Source: Planococcus donghaensis
GTDB taxonomy: Bacteria > Bacillota > Bacilli > Bacillales_A > Planococcaceae
DNA: 64,000 nucleotides
Direction: 5' to 3'
Assembly (NCBI RefSeq): GCF_001687665.2
Contig: NZ_CP016543.2
Location: forward strand, 1,798,001 to 1,862,000
Positions 1 to 9,959 of this stretch are shown piece by piece (position 1 is the stretch's first letter; each line of letters starts with the position of its first letter). Both the position numbers and the translations under genes were made by a program. The notes under the pieces were generated by a model, which had not been told where the DNA came from, did not search any database, and saw only the letters and a program-made list of their open reading frames with translations.

Positions 1-28
1 AACGCAGGACTATCTTTTTTAAAAAATA

Positions 29-1291
29 TTAAGATTCAAGCAATAAATCTTCTGGGTTTTCAATCATATCTTTAACCATTTTCAAGAAACCAACAGAATC
101 GCTTCCGTCAATTACACGGTGGTCATAAGAAAGTGCAACGTACATCATTGGACGAATTTGAACTTCGTCACCAATTGCAACAGGACGTTTTTGGATTGTG
201 TGCATTCCAAGAATACCAACCTGTGTACCATTTAAAATTGGTGTAGACATCAATGAACCAAATACGCCACCGTTCGTGATTGTAAACGAACCGCCTGTCA
301 TATCAGCCATTGAAAGTTTTTTGTCACGAGCTTTTTTAGCAAGTTCGCCGATTGTCGCTTCGATTTCTGCAAAGTTCTTTTTGTCCGTATCGCGAACGAT
401 TGGTACAACAAGTCCTTCTTCAGTTGAAACGGCAATACCTACATCATAAAACTGTTTTAGCAATACGTCTGTACCATCTAATTCAGCGTTAACGTAAGGG
501 TATTTTTTCAATGCAGCAGTTACTGCTTTTGTGAAGAATGACATAAAGCCAAGTTTCACATCATTGTTTTTAAGGAATTGATCTTTTTTACGGCTGCGTA
601 ATGCCATAACGTTCGTCATATCAATTTCATTAAATGTAGTTAACATTGCAGTTGATTGTTTAACTTCAAGAAGACGTTTAGCAATTGTTTGACGACGTCT
701 AGTCATTTTTTCACGAACAACGCGGCCGTTTTCTTCGTCTGAAGAAGGTGCTGCTGCTTTTGGTGCTTCCGCTTTAGCAGCAGGTGCACTTGCTGCAGGT
801 TTTGAACCATGCGCTTCTACATCTTGAACGCGTACACGTCCCATAGGATCTACTGGGGTAATTGCTGCAAGATCGATTCCTTTTTCACGAGCTAATTTGC
901 GCGCTGCAGGACTTGCAATTGTGCGATCAGAAGAAGATTGCTCTTCAGCCGCTTTGTCTTCAGCCACAGGTTCTTGAGCAGCAGGAGCTTCTGTTTTAGC
1001 AGGCTCTTCTGATTTTTGCGGAGCTTCTTCTGCTTTAGGAGCAGCAGATTCGCCAGAACCTTCGCCTACGATTGCGATTACTTGTCCAACTTCAACTGTA
1101 TCGCCTTCTTGTGCCAAATGTTCTTGAACAACTCCAGCTTCTTCAGAAATAACTTCAACGTTTACTTTATCTGTTTCTAATTCAACGATGAATTCTCCCT
1201 TTTCAACTGTTTCGCCCGGCTGTTTAAGCCACTGAGCGATTGTTCCTTCTGTAATCGATTCTGCTAATTCTGGTACTTTGATCTCTGCCAC
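29..1291 (-). CDS. odhB: Dihydrolipoyllysine succinyltransferase, E2 of 2-oxoglutarate dehydrogenase
   Basis: E2 subunit of the 2-oxoglutarate dehydrogenase complex; it moves the succinyl group from its lipoyl arm to CoA in the TCA cycle. Residues 1-76 are a lipoyl domain with the modified lysine K42 in ETDKVNVEV. An Ala/Glu/Pro/Lys-rich linker follows, then the subunit-binding domain (about 124-162, [15 protein letters not shown]), then the acyltransferase core with SYDHRVIDG (H391, D395). At 420 aa it is of normal length. A GGAGGAA site precedes the ATG. It lies 24 bases after odhA, so the pair forms one operon; no terminator is visible in the 28 bases left before the window edge. Confidence 0.97.
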   Translation of the reverse strand: MAEIKVPELAESITEGTIAQWLKQPGETVEKGEFIVELETDKVNVEVISEEAGVVQEHLAQEGDTVEVGQVIAIVGEGSGESAAPKAEEAPQKSEEPAKTEAPAAQEPVAEDKAAEEQSSSDRTIASPAARKLAREKGIDLAAITPVDPMGRVRVQDVEAHGSKPAASAPAAKAEAPKAAAPSSDEENGRVVREKMTRRRQTIAKRLLEVKQSTAMLTTFNEIDMTNVMALRSRKKDQFLKNNDVKLGFMSFFTKAVTAALKKYPYVNAELDGTDVLLKQFYDVGIAVSTEEGLVVPIVRDTDKKNFAEIEATIGELAKKARDKKLSMADMTGGSFTITNGGVFGSLMSTPILNGTQVGILGMHTIQKRPVAIGDEVQIRPMMYVALSYDHRVIDGSDSVGFLKMVKDMIENPEDLLLES

Positions 1292-1315
1292 AAAAAATTC
1301 CTCCTTAGGTTATCC

Positions 1316-4126
1316 TTACAATTTAGCTAATGCTTCGTCAATGATACGTGTTTGTTCTACTTTATGTGCTTCGCCATCGCCTTCTGCTGGGCTTTGACGT
1401 TGGATACGACCGAAGTATTTCACTTCTTTGCCGTCACCTAATTCACGCAAGTAAGGGTCTGCAAATGTCCATGACCCCATGTTCATTGGTTCTTCTTGTA
1501 CCCAAGCCAACTCTTTAGCATTAGGGTAACGATCTACAATCGCTTTAATCTTCTCAGCTGGGAATGGATACAATTGTTCTACACGAACAATGTGCGCCCA
1601 TTCGTAGCCTGTACCATCTTTAACTCGTTCAGCTAAGTCAATTGCCATTTTACCACTTGCAAACAAAATACGTTTTACTTTTTTCACATTTTCGCCCATA
1701 TTCGGCTGTTCAATAATGGTTTGGAAATGTCCTTCTGACAAATCATCTACGGATGCACCCACTAGAGGATGACGCAGCAATGATTTTGGTGACACAATAA
1801 TTAATGGACGAATCGATTCTTCTCCAAGCATTTTTGCCTGACGGCGTAAAATATGGAAATAGTTTGCTGCACTAGAAAGGTTGGCAACTGTCCAGTTGTT
1901 TTCAGCAGCCATTTGAAGATGTCTTTCTAAACGCGCACTCGAATGCTCCGGGCCTTGACCTTCGTAGCCGTGAGGCAGTAGCATAACTAAACCTGATTTT
2001 TGTCCCCACTTTGAACGTCCAGCAGAAATAAATTGGTCAAACATCATTTGAGCCATGTTAGCGAAATCGCCATACTGAGCTTCCCAAATAACTAACGCTT
2101 TATCGTTCTCAACATTATATCCGTACTCAAAGCCTAATACTGATGCTTCACTAAGCGGACTGTTGTACACAACAAATGATGCTTTAGCATCTGAAATATG
2201 ATGCAACGGCACAAGTTCATTGCCGTTCTTTTCATCATGTAACACTAGATGACGGTGAGCAAATGTGCCACGTTGCGCATCTTGACCAGTTAAACGGATT
2301 GGGTTGCCATCTTGTAAAATTGTACCGAAAGCAAGTGTTTCAGCATGTGCCCAATCAATTTTCCCTTTGCCTTTAAAAGGTTCTTCACGACGTTTTAAGA
2401 TTTTTGCTAATTTGCCGAAAGCAGAAAAATCACTTGGCCAAGACAATAGCTCTTCGTTCATTTTAGTCAAAATATCTTTATCAATTCCTGTTGGAACTTC
2501 AGGATAACCGTTTAAAACAGCTTCAGGGATTTCCAATTTCGGGAAATCTTCTGATTTGTTTTCTTTAACGCGATCATATGCTTCCTGCATTTCTTTTTGA
2601 ACATCTGCATCAAGCTTTTGAACATCGTCTTCAGAAAGTACGTTTTCAGCTGCTAATTTGTTACCGTAAAGTTTACGGACGGTATCATGTTGGTGAATAC
2701 CATGGTACATAGTTGGGTTGGTAACTAATGGCTCATCCATTTCGTTATGTCCATAACGACGATAACCAATTAAATCAATTAAGATGTCTTTACCAAATTT
2801 TTCACGGTATTCAAACGCTAAACGAGCAACTGCAACTACTGCTTCTGGCTCATCCGCGTTAACATGGATAACCGGTACTTCAAACCCTTTTGCAGGATCC
2901 GACGAATAATGCGTGGATCTAGAATCAAATTGTTCTGTAGTAAATCCGATCAAGTTGTTAGCAATAATATGGATAGATCCACCTGTTTGATAACCTTTGA
3001 CGCGGCTAAAGTTCAAAGTTTCCGTGACAATCCCTTGACCTGGGAATGCCGCATCGCCATGCACTAAAATAGCATACGATTTTTTCGGATCCATATTAGC
3101 AATACCCGTTTGGTCAGTAAGTTCTTGTGCAGCTCGAGTTTGTCCAGCTACGATTGGACTTACAACTTCCAAATGCGATGGATTATATGCTAATTTAACG
3201 CTCGTACCAGTTGCAGATTTATAAGCTGCACCCATATGGTATTTCACATCACCAAACCACCCTTTAGTGATTTGAAGAGAACCGTCTTTCGGAAGAAATG
3301 CTTCATCGCCAACGTGGGCAAATCCAGCAAACATCATTTCATAAGGTTTGTTTAAAATATGAGTAAGCACATTTAAACGACCGCGATGCGCCATCCCGAT
3401 CATAATGTCTTTCGTTCCTGCTGATTCGGACATGCGAACAAGCTCATCCATTAATACAACTAATGAATCAACACCTTCGATTGAAAAGCGTTTTTGTCCA
3501 ACAAATGTACGATGTACAAACTTCTCAAAACCTTCTACACGCGTTAACAAATCAAGAACTTGTTTTTTCTTATCTGCATCTAGTGATGGTTTTGCTATGC
3601 CTGCTTCGATCTTTTCTTGCAACCAGCTACGTTCTTGCGGCTGAATAACGTGAGAAAATTCAAAAGCAATTTTGTCTGTATAAAGTGATTTCAAGTAATT
3701 AATAGCTTCTAAACCATTGCTTACATTGTTTGGTACATTGTTCAAAATAAATGATGCAGGCACTTCTTTTAAATCTTGCTCACTTAGACCGTAAGTTGAA
3801 GGTTCCATGCGTGAAGTATCTTTTGGCTGATCGTTTAGCGGATAGATATCTGATGCTAAATGACCATGCGCACGAATCGCTTCAGCTAAATGAACAGCAG
3901 CCAACACTTTTTCAAAATTATTTGGTTCTACAGTTGTTGCACCTGAAGTTTGTTGTTCTTTAGGAACTTCAGTAGGTGGTCCGTATTGCTTAAAAAGTTC
4001 AACATATTCTGGGTCAAGTAATTCAGGTGACTCTTGATACAGATCATACATTTCCATTACGTATCCCAAGTTCGGGCCAGTAATAGAGCTCCACGGGGAT
4101 TTTGCATCTGGATAATTGCTAGACAT
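1316..4126 (-). CDS. odhA: 2-oxoglutarate dehydrogenase E1 component
   Basis: Thiamine-diphosphate E1 subunit that decarboxylates 2-oxoglutarate and succinylates the lipoyl arm of OdhB. Family signatures visible include HVIQPQERSWLQEKIE, the GMAHRGRLNVL motif, the thiamine-diphosphate region HGDAAFPGQGIV and the C-terminal transketolase-like half (LLPHGYEGQGPEHSSARLER). The frame opens 12 codons further upstream, but only the ATG at 4126 (MSSNYPDAKSPW) has a good ribosome binding site (GGAGG, 8 bases upstream), giving 936 aa, close to the Bacillus protein. First gene of odhA-odhB. The upstream gap carries a TG-A-TAAAAT extended -10-like sequence, but no clear operator was recognised. Confidence 0.97.
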   Translation of the reverse strand: MSSNYPDAKSPWSSITGPNLGYVMEMYDLYQESPELLDPEYVELFKQYGPPTEVPKEQQTSGATTVEPNNFEKVLAAVHLAEAIRAHGHLASDIYPLNDQPKDTSRMEPSTYGLSEQDLKEVPASFILNNVPNNVSNGLEAINYLKSLYTDKIAFEFSHVIQPQERSWLQEKIEAGIAKPSLDADKKKQVLDLLTRVEGFEKFVHRTFVGQKRFSIEGVDSLVVLMDELVRMSESAGTKDIMIGMAHRGRLNVLTHILNKPYEMMFAGFAHVGDEAFLPKDGSLQITKGWFGDVKYHMGAAYKSATGTSVKLAYNPSHLEVVSPIVAGQTRAAQELTDQTGIANMDPKKSYAILVHGDAAFPGQGIVTETLNFSRVKGYQTGGSIHIIANNLIGFTTEQFDSRSTHYSSDPAKGFEVPVIHVNADEPEAVVAVARLAFEYREKFGKDILIDLIGYRRYGHNEMDEPLVTNPTMYHGIHQHDTVRKLYGNKLAAENVLSEDDVQKLDADVQKEMQEAYDRVKENKSEDFPKLEIPEAVLNGYPEVPTGIDKDILTKMNEELLSWPSDFSAFGKLAKILKRREEPFKGKGKIDWAHAETLAFGTILQDGNPIRLTGQDAQRGTFAHRHLVLHDEKNGNELVPLHHISDAKASFVVYNSPLSEASVLGFEYGYNVENDKALVIWEAQYGDFANMAQMMFDQFISAGRSKWGQKSGLVMLLPHGYEGQGPEHSSARLERHLQMAAENNWTVANLSSAANYFHILRRQAKMLGEESIRPLIIVSPKSLLRHPLVGASVDDLSEGHFQTIIEQPNMGENVKKVKRILFASGKMAIDLAERVKDGTGYEWAHIVRVEQLYPFPAEKIKAIVDRYPNAKELAWVQEEPMNMGSWTFADPYLRELGDGKEVKYFGRIQRQSPAEGDGEAHKVEQTRIIDEALAKL

Positions 4127-4371
4127 TAAAAAACCTCCAACTATTTGTTTGACGGCAGTCATTATTTTTTGTATATGTCTTGCCTATTTTATCACGCTTC
4201 CGATTAGACATAAAGCAGAAGGCGCTTAGGCAATATAAGTTTAAAATTCCCTATCAATCTTACTACTTCCATGACGAAAATCAAAGCATTTTCGTGAAAA
4301 GATTCACATAACAACTAATAAAGTACTTTTTATCAGTTTATCGCTTTAATTTAGCTATTTTCAACTGCTTT

Positions 4372-6018
4372 TTACTGCACAGAATACAAATAAGCAGTTC
4401 CTTTCCCTTTACCTTTGGCCAAATAAAGTGCCGCATCTGCTTTTTTAACCAATTCATCAAAATCTTGTCCGTGTTCAGGATAGATAGCAATCCCTACAGA
4501 CGATGTTGGGGTGAAATGATGATCAGCGATTGTCCATCCTTCTAAAAGTGACTCATTGATTCGATTAATAACACTTTCAATATGTTGTTCACTATTTTCC
4601 GGTACCACATCACGTAATGCGACTAAAAATTCATCGCCACCAACTCTTGCAACTAAATCATTTTTTCGCAAGCTTCTTTTGATTGCATCGCCGAAATGAA
4701 AAATAAACTCATCCCCAACGTCATGTCCAAATTGATCGTTAACTAATTTAAAGTCATCTCCATCTAAATACAGTAAAACGATAAATTCATTTTTGGCATC
4801 GGCTTGCTCTCTAATTTGTTGAAACTGTTGAATCATAAAACGTCGATTAGGTAAATTGGTCAAACTATCGTGATATGCCATGAAATGCAATTTTTCTTCT
4901 AATTGTTTTCGTTCTGTTATATCAAAAAGAATAGATAAAAATTGATAAATTTCTCCTTCTACATCTAATAGTGGAATGATGGTAACGTCTACCCAGAAAA
5001 ACTCCCCATTGCGTTTCATACTTTTAATTTGGCCGCGCCAGATTTCACCTCGTAAAGTCACTTCACGAATCTCATTGTATAATTTTGGAGATACAACTGC
5101 TTCTCCAATTTCAGATATATTCAACCCAATCATATCTGACGGTTTATAGCCTGTTAATTCGTTTAAATTATCGTTTACAAACTCTACCGTACCAGAGACA
5201 TTCCAAATGGCGACAAGTGCTGCGTAATTAAGCGCTTCTTTGTAGCTTTCCAAAATATTTTCGGTCTTTTTCAGTTCATTTTTTAACAATAATTCGTTAG
5301 TTAACTCTCGAAAAACAATGTGAAATGCGCGGATCATTCCGTTTTCTTTTACCGGTGAATAGCTGACCGAAAACTTCGCTTCGGTACCATCTTGTTTTAT
5401 ACGTTTCATAATCATCGACGTACTCTTAGATTGTGCTGAAAACTGTTGGAGCAAGTTTTTCCCCGCTCCAAACAATTCTTTTTGCTTATCCGGCAACTCG
5501 TGATAGTAGCGACCAACCCACTGGCCTTTGAATACGCCAAATGTGTTTTCATAAGCTGGATTTAAATCGAGAATCATAAATTCTGCCGAAACCATAATCA
5601 TGGGATCCACGGAGTTTTGAACTAATGACTCGAAAAACAAATAGTCTTCTTCTATTTTCTTTTGAGCTGTCACATTTTTGGTAACTGCAAGAACAAATCG
5701 CTCATTTCCATATTCCATCGGTGTAAGCTCTGTTTCCATGGCAGTTTCTAAATCACTGAACAAACTATAATCACGATACGTGTGTTTTTTCCCTACTTTT
5801 AAAGCGATCAAATATTGTTTTTTAATCTCCATTGCGAGGGGCAGTGGCATACTTTCATCTAAATTGGTACCGACTAGTTCTTTATTAAAAAGCGTAAAGC
5901 ACACTGGGTTAACATACAAATAGTCAAATGTGTCTCCATTTTGCCTCATGAAATAAACCGGATCTTTAGCGTTTTTATAAAGTAGATCTAGTTGCTCCAC
6001 TGTAAAAGGCATTAACAT
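4372..6018 (-). CDS. PAS-PAS-PAS-GGDEF diguanylate cyclase
   Basis: Predicted sensor that makes cyclic di-GMP from two GTP. The 548 aa contain three PAS-type modules (roughly 10-110, 125-245 and 255-375; the third ends in the PAC-like FLSILFDITERKQLEEKL) and a C-terminal GGDEF domain starting at MAYHDSLTNLPNRR. The active site is RVGGDEF, and an RKND (RxxD) inhibitory site sits five residues before it, so product feedback is expected. No EAL domain and no convincing membrane segment are seen, so it is probably cytoplasmic with an unknown PAS ligand. It begins 18 bases after dapF and may share that transcript. Confidence 0.93.
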   Translation of the reverse strand: MLMPFTVEQLDLLYKNAKDPVYFMRQNGDTFDYLYVNPVCFTLFNKELVGTNLDESMPLPLAMEIKKQYLIALKVGKKHTYRDYSLFSDLETAMETELTPMEYGNERFVLAVTKNVTAQKKIEEDYLFFESLVQNSVDPMIMVSAEFMILDLNPAYENTFGVFKGQWVGRYYHELPDKQKELFGAGKNLLQQFSAQSKSTSMIMKRIKQDGTEAKFSVSYSPVKENGMIRAFHIVFRELTNELLLKNELKKTENILESYKEALNYAALVAIWNVSGTVEFVNDNLNELTGYKPSDMIGLNISEIGEAVVSPKLYNEIREVTLRGEIWRGQIKSMKRNGEFFWVDVTIIPLLDVEGEIYQFLSILFDITERKQLEEKLHFMAYHDSLTNLPNRRFMIQQFQQIREQADAKNEFIVLLYLDGDDFKLVNDQFGHDVGDEFIFHFGDAIKRSLRKNDLVARVGGDEFLVALRDVVPENSEQHIESVINRINESLLEGWTIADHHFTPTSSVGIAIYPEHGQDFDELVKKADAALYLAKGKGKGTAYLYSVQ

Positions 6019-6036
6019 CTAATTCACCGCTTTCCT

Positions 6037-6990
6037 TTACACAAATTGACTTGAGAAAGTAGTAACTTCCTCAATAAATTTCTCGTAACTTGGTTGTTCT
6101 TGTAATTCAGTAGTTGATGATATGCTGCTATTGACCGATTCGTCGGCCCAATCGAATGTCGAAATTGACAGATAAGTTGCGTTCCCTGTAAGTTGAAGTT
6201 GAATATTGTCCCCATTTTTTATAACGGAACATTTCACGAGTCCCCCAGGATTATATACGGATACTTCGCCAAACGGTACCAACCCTGCCATACAACTAAT
6301 TAATGCTGAAGCTGTCATTGCTGTGCCACATGCATTTGTAAAGCCGACACCTCGTTCGTAAGTCCGAACAAATATTCCCTGCTCTACTGGGGTTACATAA
6401 CTAACATTGACCCCATCAGGAAAATACTCGTTCTCTCCATTAAAATGCTGTGCCCATTTTTGCTGGTGGCTAATGTCTTTTTGAAGTTCTTCAGGCACAA
6501 TTCCAATCAAATGAGGGTTTGGAACAGAGACCGCTGAAAAAGGAATGTCTTCTGAAACAAAAGGTAATGGTTTTTGAACCCATTCTGTATGATTTAAGTA
6601 GTTCATTGGCAAACTGTTTAATGAAAATGACACCGGCGAAATCTCTACAGCATATGTTTCAATTCCTTCGTTTAAAGTTTCTTCTTTTTTGACACGCAAG
6701 GAAGCTTTCATCGTTTCGATTACTGCTTCTTGAACGTTGTCACGTTCGCAAACATAGCGTGCAACACAACGTAGACCATTTCCACACATTGAAGCTTCTG
6801 AACCATCATTATTAAAAACACGCATTTTCGCATGCGCAACAGCCGATGGTAAAATCACCAATATGCCGTCCACATCTTGATCTAAAGCCGAAAGTTGGAT
6901 TGCTAATTGGGCATAATCTTCGCGTTCTTCCCCTTCAAACATGTAAAACGTATTCATAGAGCCATGGACTTTTATCATTGTCATTTCCAT
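6037..6990 (-). CDS. dapF: Diaminopimelate epimerase
   Basis: Converts LL- to meso-diaminopimelate for lysine and peptidoglycan synthesis. Both active-site cysteines are present: ASMCGNGLRC, and FTNACGTAMTAS near residue 225. The protein is about 317 aa, longer than typical 270-285 aa enzymes because of a Ser/Thr/Glu-rich tail of about 40 residues after the last core strand. An upstream in-frame GTG (6999) lies inside the ribosome binding site; AGAGGTG sits 6 bases before the ATG at 6990, so 6990 is chosen. It follows murG by 28 bases, linking two steps of peptidoglycan precursor supply. Confidence 0.9.
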   Translation of the reverse strand: MEMTMIKVHGSMNTFYMFEGEEREDYAQLAIQLSALDQDVDGILVILPSAVAHAKMRVFNNDGSEASMCGNGLRCVARYVCERDNVQEAVIETMKASLRVKKEETLNEGIETYAVEISPVSFSLNSLPMNYLNHTEWVQKPLPFVSEDIPFSAVSVPNPHLIGIVPEELQKDISHQQKWAQHFNGENEYFPDGVNVSYVTPVEQGIFVRTYERGVGFTNACGTAMTASALISCMAGLVPFGEVSVYNPGGLVKCSVIKNGDNIQLQLTGNATYLSISTFDWADESVNSSISSTTELQEQPSYEKFIEEVTTFSSQFV

Positions 6991-7018
6991 TCCGGTCACC
7001 TCTTATAAATTAATAATC

Positions 7019-8095
7019 TTATTTTGTAAAGGTTGCTACCAACTTAGCCATTTCTGCAGCTGTAATTGGTGCCTCAGCCTGTGTCATCGTTTCGATTAAC
7101 TGATCTTTATCCGATTGTAATTGTGAGAGCTCTTTCATAAAGCGTTCGGCAGACAACTCTTCTTCTTCCACGACTTTTGCGAATCCTTGTTTTTTAAATA
7201 AGTTCGCATTCAGTATTTGATCTCCGCGACTCTTTTGGATAGATAAAGGTACAAGTAACATTGGTTTTTTTAATGCCAAAAATTCAAATATGGAATTTGA
7301 ACCCGCACGCGACACAACAAAATCCGTCATATGCAACAAATGCGGTAATTCGTGTGTAACATATTCAAACTGACGATAATTTTCATGGATGTCCAATTCT
7401 GCCACATGATTTCCTTTGCCGCACAAATGAATAATATTAAATTGTTTAAGCAACTGCTCTAGGTTATTATGAATCGCTGAATTGATCATTGCAGACCCTT
7501 GACTGCCACCCATCACCATTAAAACAGGCAATTTGTTTGAAAACGAACTGATTTCTCGTCCTTTTTCTGCGGTGCCTTCCATCAGCTCATTGCGAATCAC
7601 GGATCCTGTGCATGTAGATTTATCATTCGGGACGTGAGCTAATGTTTCTTTAAACACAGTGAATATATGATCCGCAAAAGGCAAAGCGAGCTTGTTGGCT
7701 AGTCCTGGAGTCACATCCGACTCATGAATAATTACAGGAATTGACATCATTCGTCCCGCCATCACAACGGGAACCGATACAAAGCCACCTTTTGAAAAAA
7801 TGGCTACAGGTTTCGTTTTGCGAATGATAGTTAATGCTTGCACCAATCCTGCACCTACCCGAAATGGATCCGAGAAGTTTTTTGTAGAGAAATAACGTCT
7901 TAATTTACCACTCGATATGGCGTGATATGGAACCGACGGAAACGATTCTCGAATAAGTTCGTTTTCAATGCCTTCTTTAGAGCCGATATATTCTACATGA
8001 AAACCTAAATTTTTCAACTCTGGAATTAATGCCTGGTTTAGCGAGACATGCCCTGCCGTCCCGCCTCCGGTCAATAAAATTGTTTTGTTGTTCAT
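7019..8095 (-). CDS. murG: UDP-GlcNAc:lipid I N-acetylglucosaminyltransferase MurG
   Basis: Adds GlcNAc to lipid I to give lipid II on the inner face of the membrane. The N-terminal GGGTAGHVSLNQAL is the GT28 glycine-rich motif. IHESDVTPGLANKLALPFAD, MVMGGSQGSAMIN and the UDP-GlcNAc site SRAGSNSIFEFLALKKPML follow in the usual order, close to the staphylococcal form. Several ATGs are possible (8113, 8098, 8095). Only the pair at 8098/8095 has an AGGA element upstream, and 8095 has the better spacing (358 aa). It is separate from the usual division/cell-wall cluster and pairs here with dapF. Confidence 0.93.
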   Translation of the reverse strand: MNNKTILLTGGGTAGHVSLNQALIPELKNLGFHVEYIGSKEGIENELIRESFPSVPYHAISSGKLRRYFSTKNFSDPFRVGAGLVQALTIIRKTKPVAIFSKGGFVSVPVVMAGRMMSIPVIIHESDVTPGLANKLALPFADHIFTVFKETLAHVPNDKSTCTGSVIRNELMEGTAEKGREISSFSNKLPVLMVMGGSQGSAMINSAIHNNLEQLLKQFNIIHLCGKGNHVAELDIHENYRQFEYVTHELPHLLHMTDFVVSRAGSNSIFEFLALKKPMLLVPLSIQKSRGDQILNANLFKKQGFAKVVEEEELSAERFMKELSQLQSDKDQLIETMTQAEAPITAAEMAKLVATFTK

Positions 8096-8306
8096 CATTC
8101 GTCCTACTCTCATCTAATAATTTGCTAAAGCTAGTTTCTCCTTAAGAGGAAGGCTAACTATGCTATACTGAAATTTATGGGTTAAATTTAGTTGAATTCA
8201 TTTTACTACATAAGAAAAACAAGTAACTCTACGTATCATTTTAGTAAATCTCTAGTAATATAGCGACAAAGAATTACTATACGTAAGTTGTGGGAGGAAA
8301 GAACAT

Positions 8307-9665
8307 ATGCACGAAACGCACACTAAAAAAGAAAAACTCTTATTATTAGTGAAGATTGTTTTTCCGGTTCTAGTTACACAAGTAGCCATGTATATGGTGA
8401 CATTTTTCGATATTTATATGACTTCCCGCTACGGAACAGAAGATTTAGCAGGAGTATCGATTGGATCCTCTTTTTGGGTTCCCGTATACATCGGTTTAGC
8501 TGGTATCCTCATGTCCATTACCCCAATTGTAGCACAATTGATGGGGGCTAAGAAAAAAGAACAAGTAAAACAAGCTGTCCAACAAGGAATTTATTTGTCT
8601 CTTTTGCTTGCCGCAATTGTTTTTGCTTTTTTCTACTTTGGAATTGATCTTTTGCTTGCACTTATGAATCTTGAACCAGCTGTTGCCGACGTTGCCAGTC
8701 GCTATATACAAGCAATGAGCATCGGGTTAGTTCCCTTATTTGCATATACTATATTGCGTTCTTATATTGATGCACTTGGTGCCACTCGCGTTACTATGGT
8801 CATCTCTCTTTTATCAACACCAATCAATATTCTTTTCAACTACTTATTGATTTTCGGGAAATTTGGCTTTCCTGAACTTGGTGGTGTCGGTGCGGGACTT
8901 GCGTCAGCCATCACTTATTGGTTAATTTTGGCGATCGCCGTATGGATCATTCATACAAGAAATCCATTTTCTGTTTATGGCATTTTCCGCCAATGGCCAA
9001 AGCTATCCTTAAGCCGGTGGATTGAGATTAGTCGGATTGGTGTTCCTATCGGCATTTCGATTTTTGTAGAAACCAGCATATTCTCAGCAGTAACTTTTAT
9101 GTTAGCTTCTTATGGTACTTACACCATTGCCGCTCACCAAATTGCTTTAAATTTCACTTCTCTCTTGTATATGTTGCCTCTTAGCATATCGATGGGTGCT
9201 ACTATCCTTGTTGGTTACGAAGTTGGCGCTAAACGCTTCCGTGATGCAAGACAATATAGTTGGTTGAGTGTGTTAACTGCAGTGACGTTTAGTTTTGTAT
9301 CAGCTTGTATTCTCTACTTTATGCGTGCTGAAATTGCGGCTTTGTATACATCTGATCCCGTTGTCATTGAATTGGCCGTTCAATTTTTAGTATTTGCTGC
9401 TTTGTTCCAATTATCAGATGCTATTCAAGCGCCTGTTCAAGGGGCCCTTCGTGGCTATAAAGATGTTAATATTACGTTTATTATGGCCGTTATTTCTTAT
9501 TGGGTCATCGGCTTACCTTGCGGATACTTGTTAGCCAATTACACTGAATTTGGCGCATTTGGCTATTGGATCGGGTTAATCGTAGGGTTAACTGCAGGCG
9601 CCATTACGTTATCTATTCGTTTATTGAGCATCCAAAAAAGAATTGCAGGTCAAACGACTACATGA
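8307..9665 (+). CDS. MATE family multidrug efflux transporter
   Basis: Twelve-helix membrane antiporter of the MATE family (NorM/YeeO-like), expected to export cationic drugs using Na+ or H+. The 452 aa are hydrophobic throughout. The N-terminal VTQVAMYMVTFFDIYMTSR and the pseudo-repeated IGVPIGISIFVETSIFS mark the two six-helix halves. GGGAGGAAAG lies 8 bases before the ATG. Monocistronic: it diverges from murG across 193 bases and ends at a strong bidirectional terminator. The substrate cannot be read from the sequence. Confidence 0.93.
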   Translation: MHETHTKKEKLLLLVKIVFPVLVTQVAMYMVTFFDIYMTSRYGTEDLAGVSIGSSFWVPVYIGLAGILMSITPIVAQLMGAKKKEQVKQAVQQGIYLSLLLAAIVFAFFYFGIDLLLALMNLEPAVADVASRYIQAMSIGLVPLFAYTILRSYIDALGATRVTMVISLLSTPINILFNYLLIFGKFGFPELGGVGAGLASAITYWLILAIAVWIIHTRNPFSVYGIFRQWPKLSLSRWIEISRIGVPIGISIFVETSIFSAVTFMLASYGTYTIAAHQIALNFTSLLYMLPLSISMGATILVGYEVGAKRFRDARQYSWLSVLTAVTFSFVSACILYFMRAEIAALYTSDPVVIELAVQFLVFAALFQLSDAIQAPVQGALRGYKDVNITFIMAVISYWVIGLPCGYLLANYTEFGAFGYWIGLIVGLTAGAITLSIRLLSIQKRIAGQTTT

Positions 9666-9671
9666 CACTAA

Positions 9672-9716
9672 AAAAACAGGCAACGAAAATCAATGATTTT
9701 CGTTGCCTGTTTTTTA
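9672..9716. terminator. Bidirectional intrinsic terminator
   Basis: A 17-base perfect stem (arms 9676-9692 and 9694-9710, beginning ACAGGCAACG) is flanked by A-runs and T-runs. It sits between the convergent MATE gene and the small gene ending at 9720, so it can stop transcription in both directions. Confidence 0.9.
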
Positions 9717-9719
9717 TTT

Positions 9720-9959
9720 TTATTGAGATGCTAATTTTTTGTACAAAGCTGCTAAACTCGTTTTTTCAGACTCCGATAAGTCGGATTCTGAAATACGCAA
9801 TAATGCGAGGTCTAATTTTTGTTGTTTCGATTTGCGTACTCGTGGATGCGTCAGCTCATCATTTAACTCGATAAGCATATATTTTTCAAGCTCTTCTTGT
9901 GTACGAATTTGCGCTGTTGCCGCTCGTTGAGGCCAAAGTTTTTGGTACAGTTCAATCAT
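9720..9959 (-). CDS. Small unknown protein coupled to the CobW GTPase
   Basis: A 79-aa acidic/basic helical protein (starts MIELYQKLWPQRAATAQ, ends LYKKLASQ) without membrane segments, cysteines or a motif I recognise. Its ATG overlaps the stop of the upstream cobW-like gene as ATGA, and AAGGAG lies within that gene's end, so the two are translationally coupled and probably act together. It ends at the bidirectional terminator. Function unknown; a role in the same metal-handling process is inference only. Confidence 0.75.
   Translation of the reverse strand: MIELYQKLWPQRAATAQIRTQEELEKYMLIELNDELTHPRVRKSKQQKLDLALLRISESDLSESEKTSLAALYKKLASQ

Noticed and set aside
4274..4295. Hairpin ACGAAAAT/ATTTTCGT as terminator of the diguanylate cyclase gene
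   Set aside because: No T-run follows on the minus strand and the loop is AT-rich; evidence is too weak to list.
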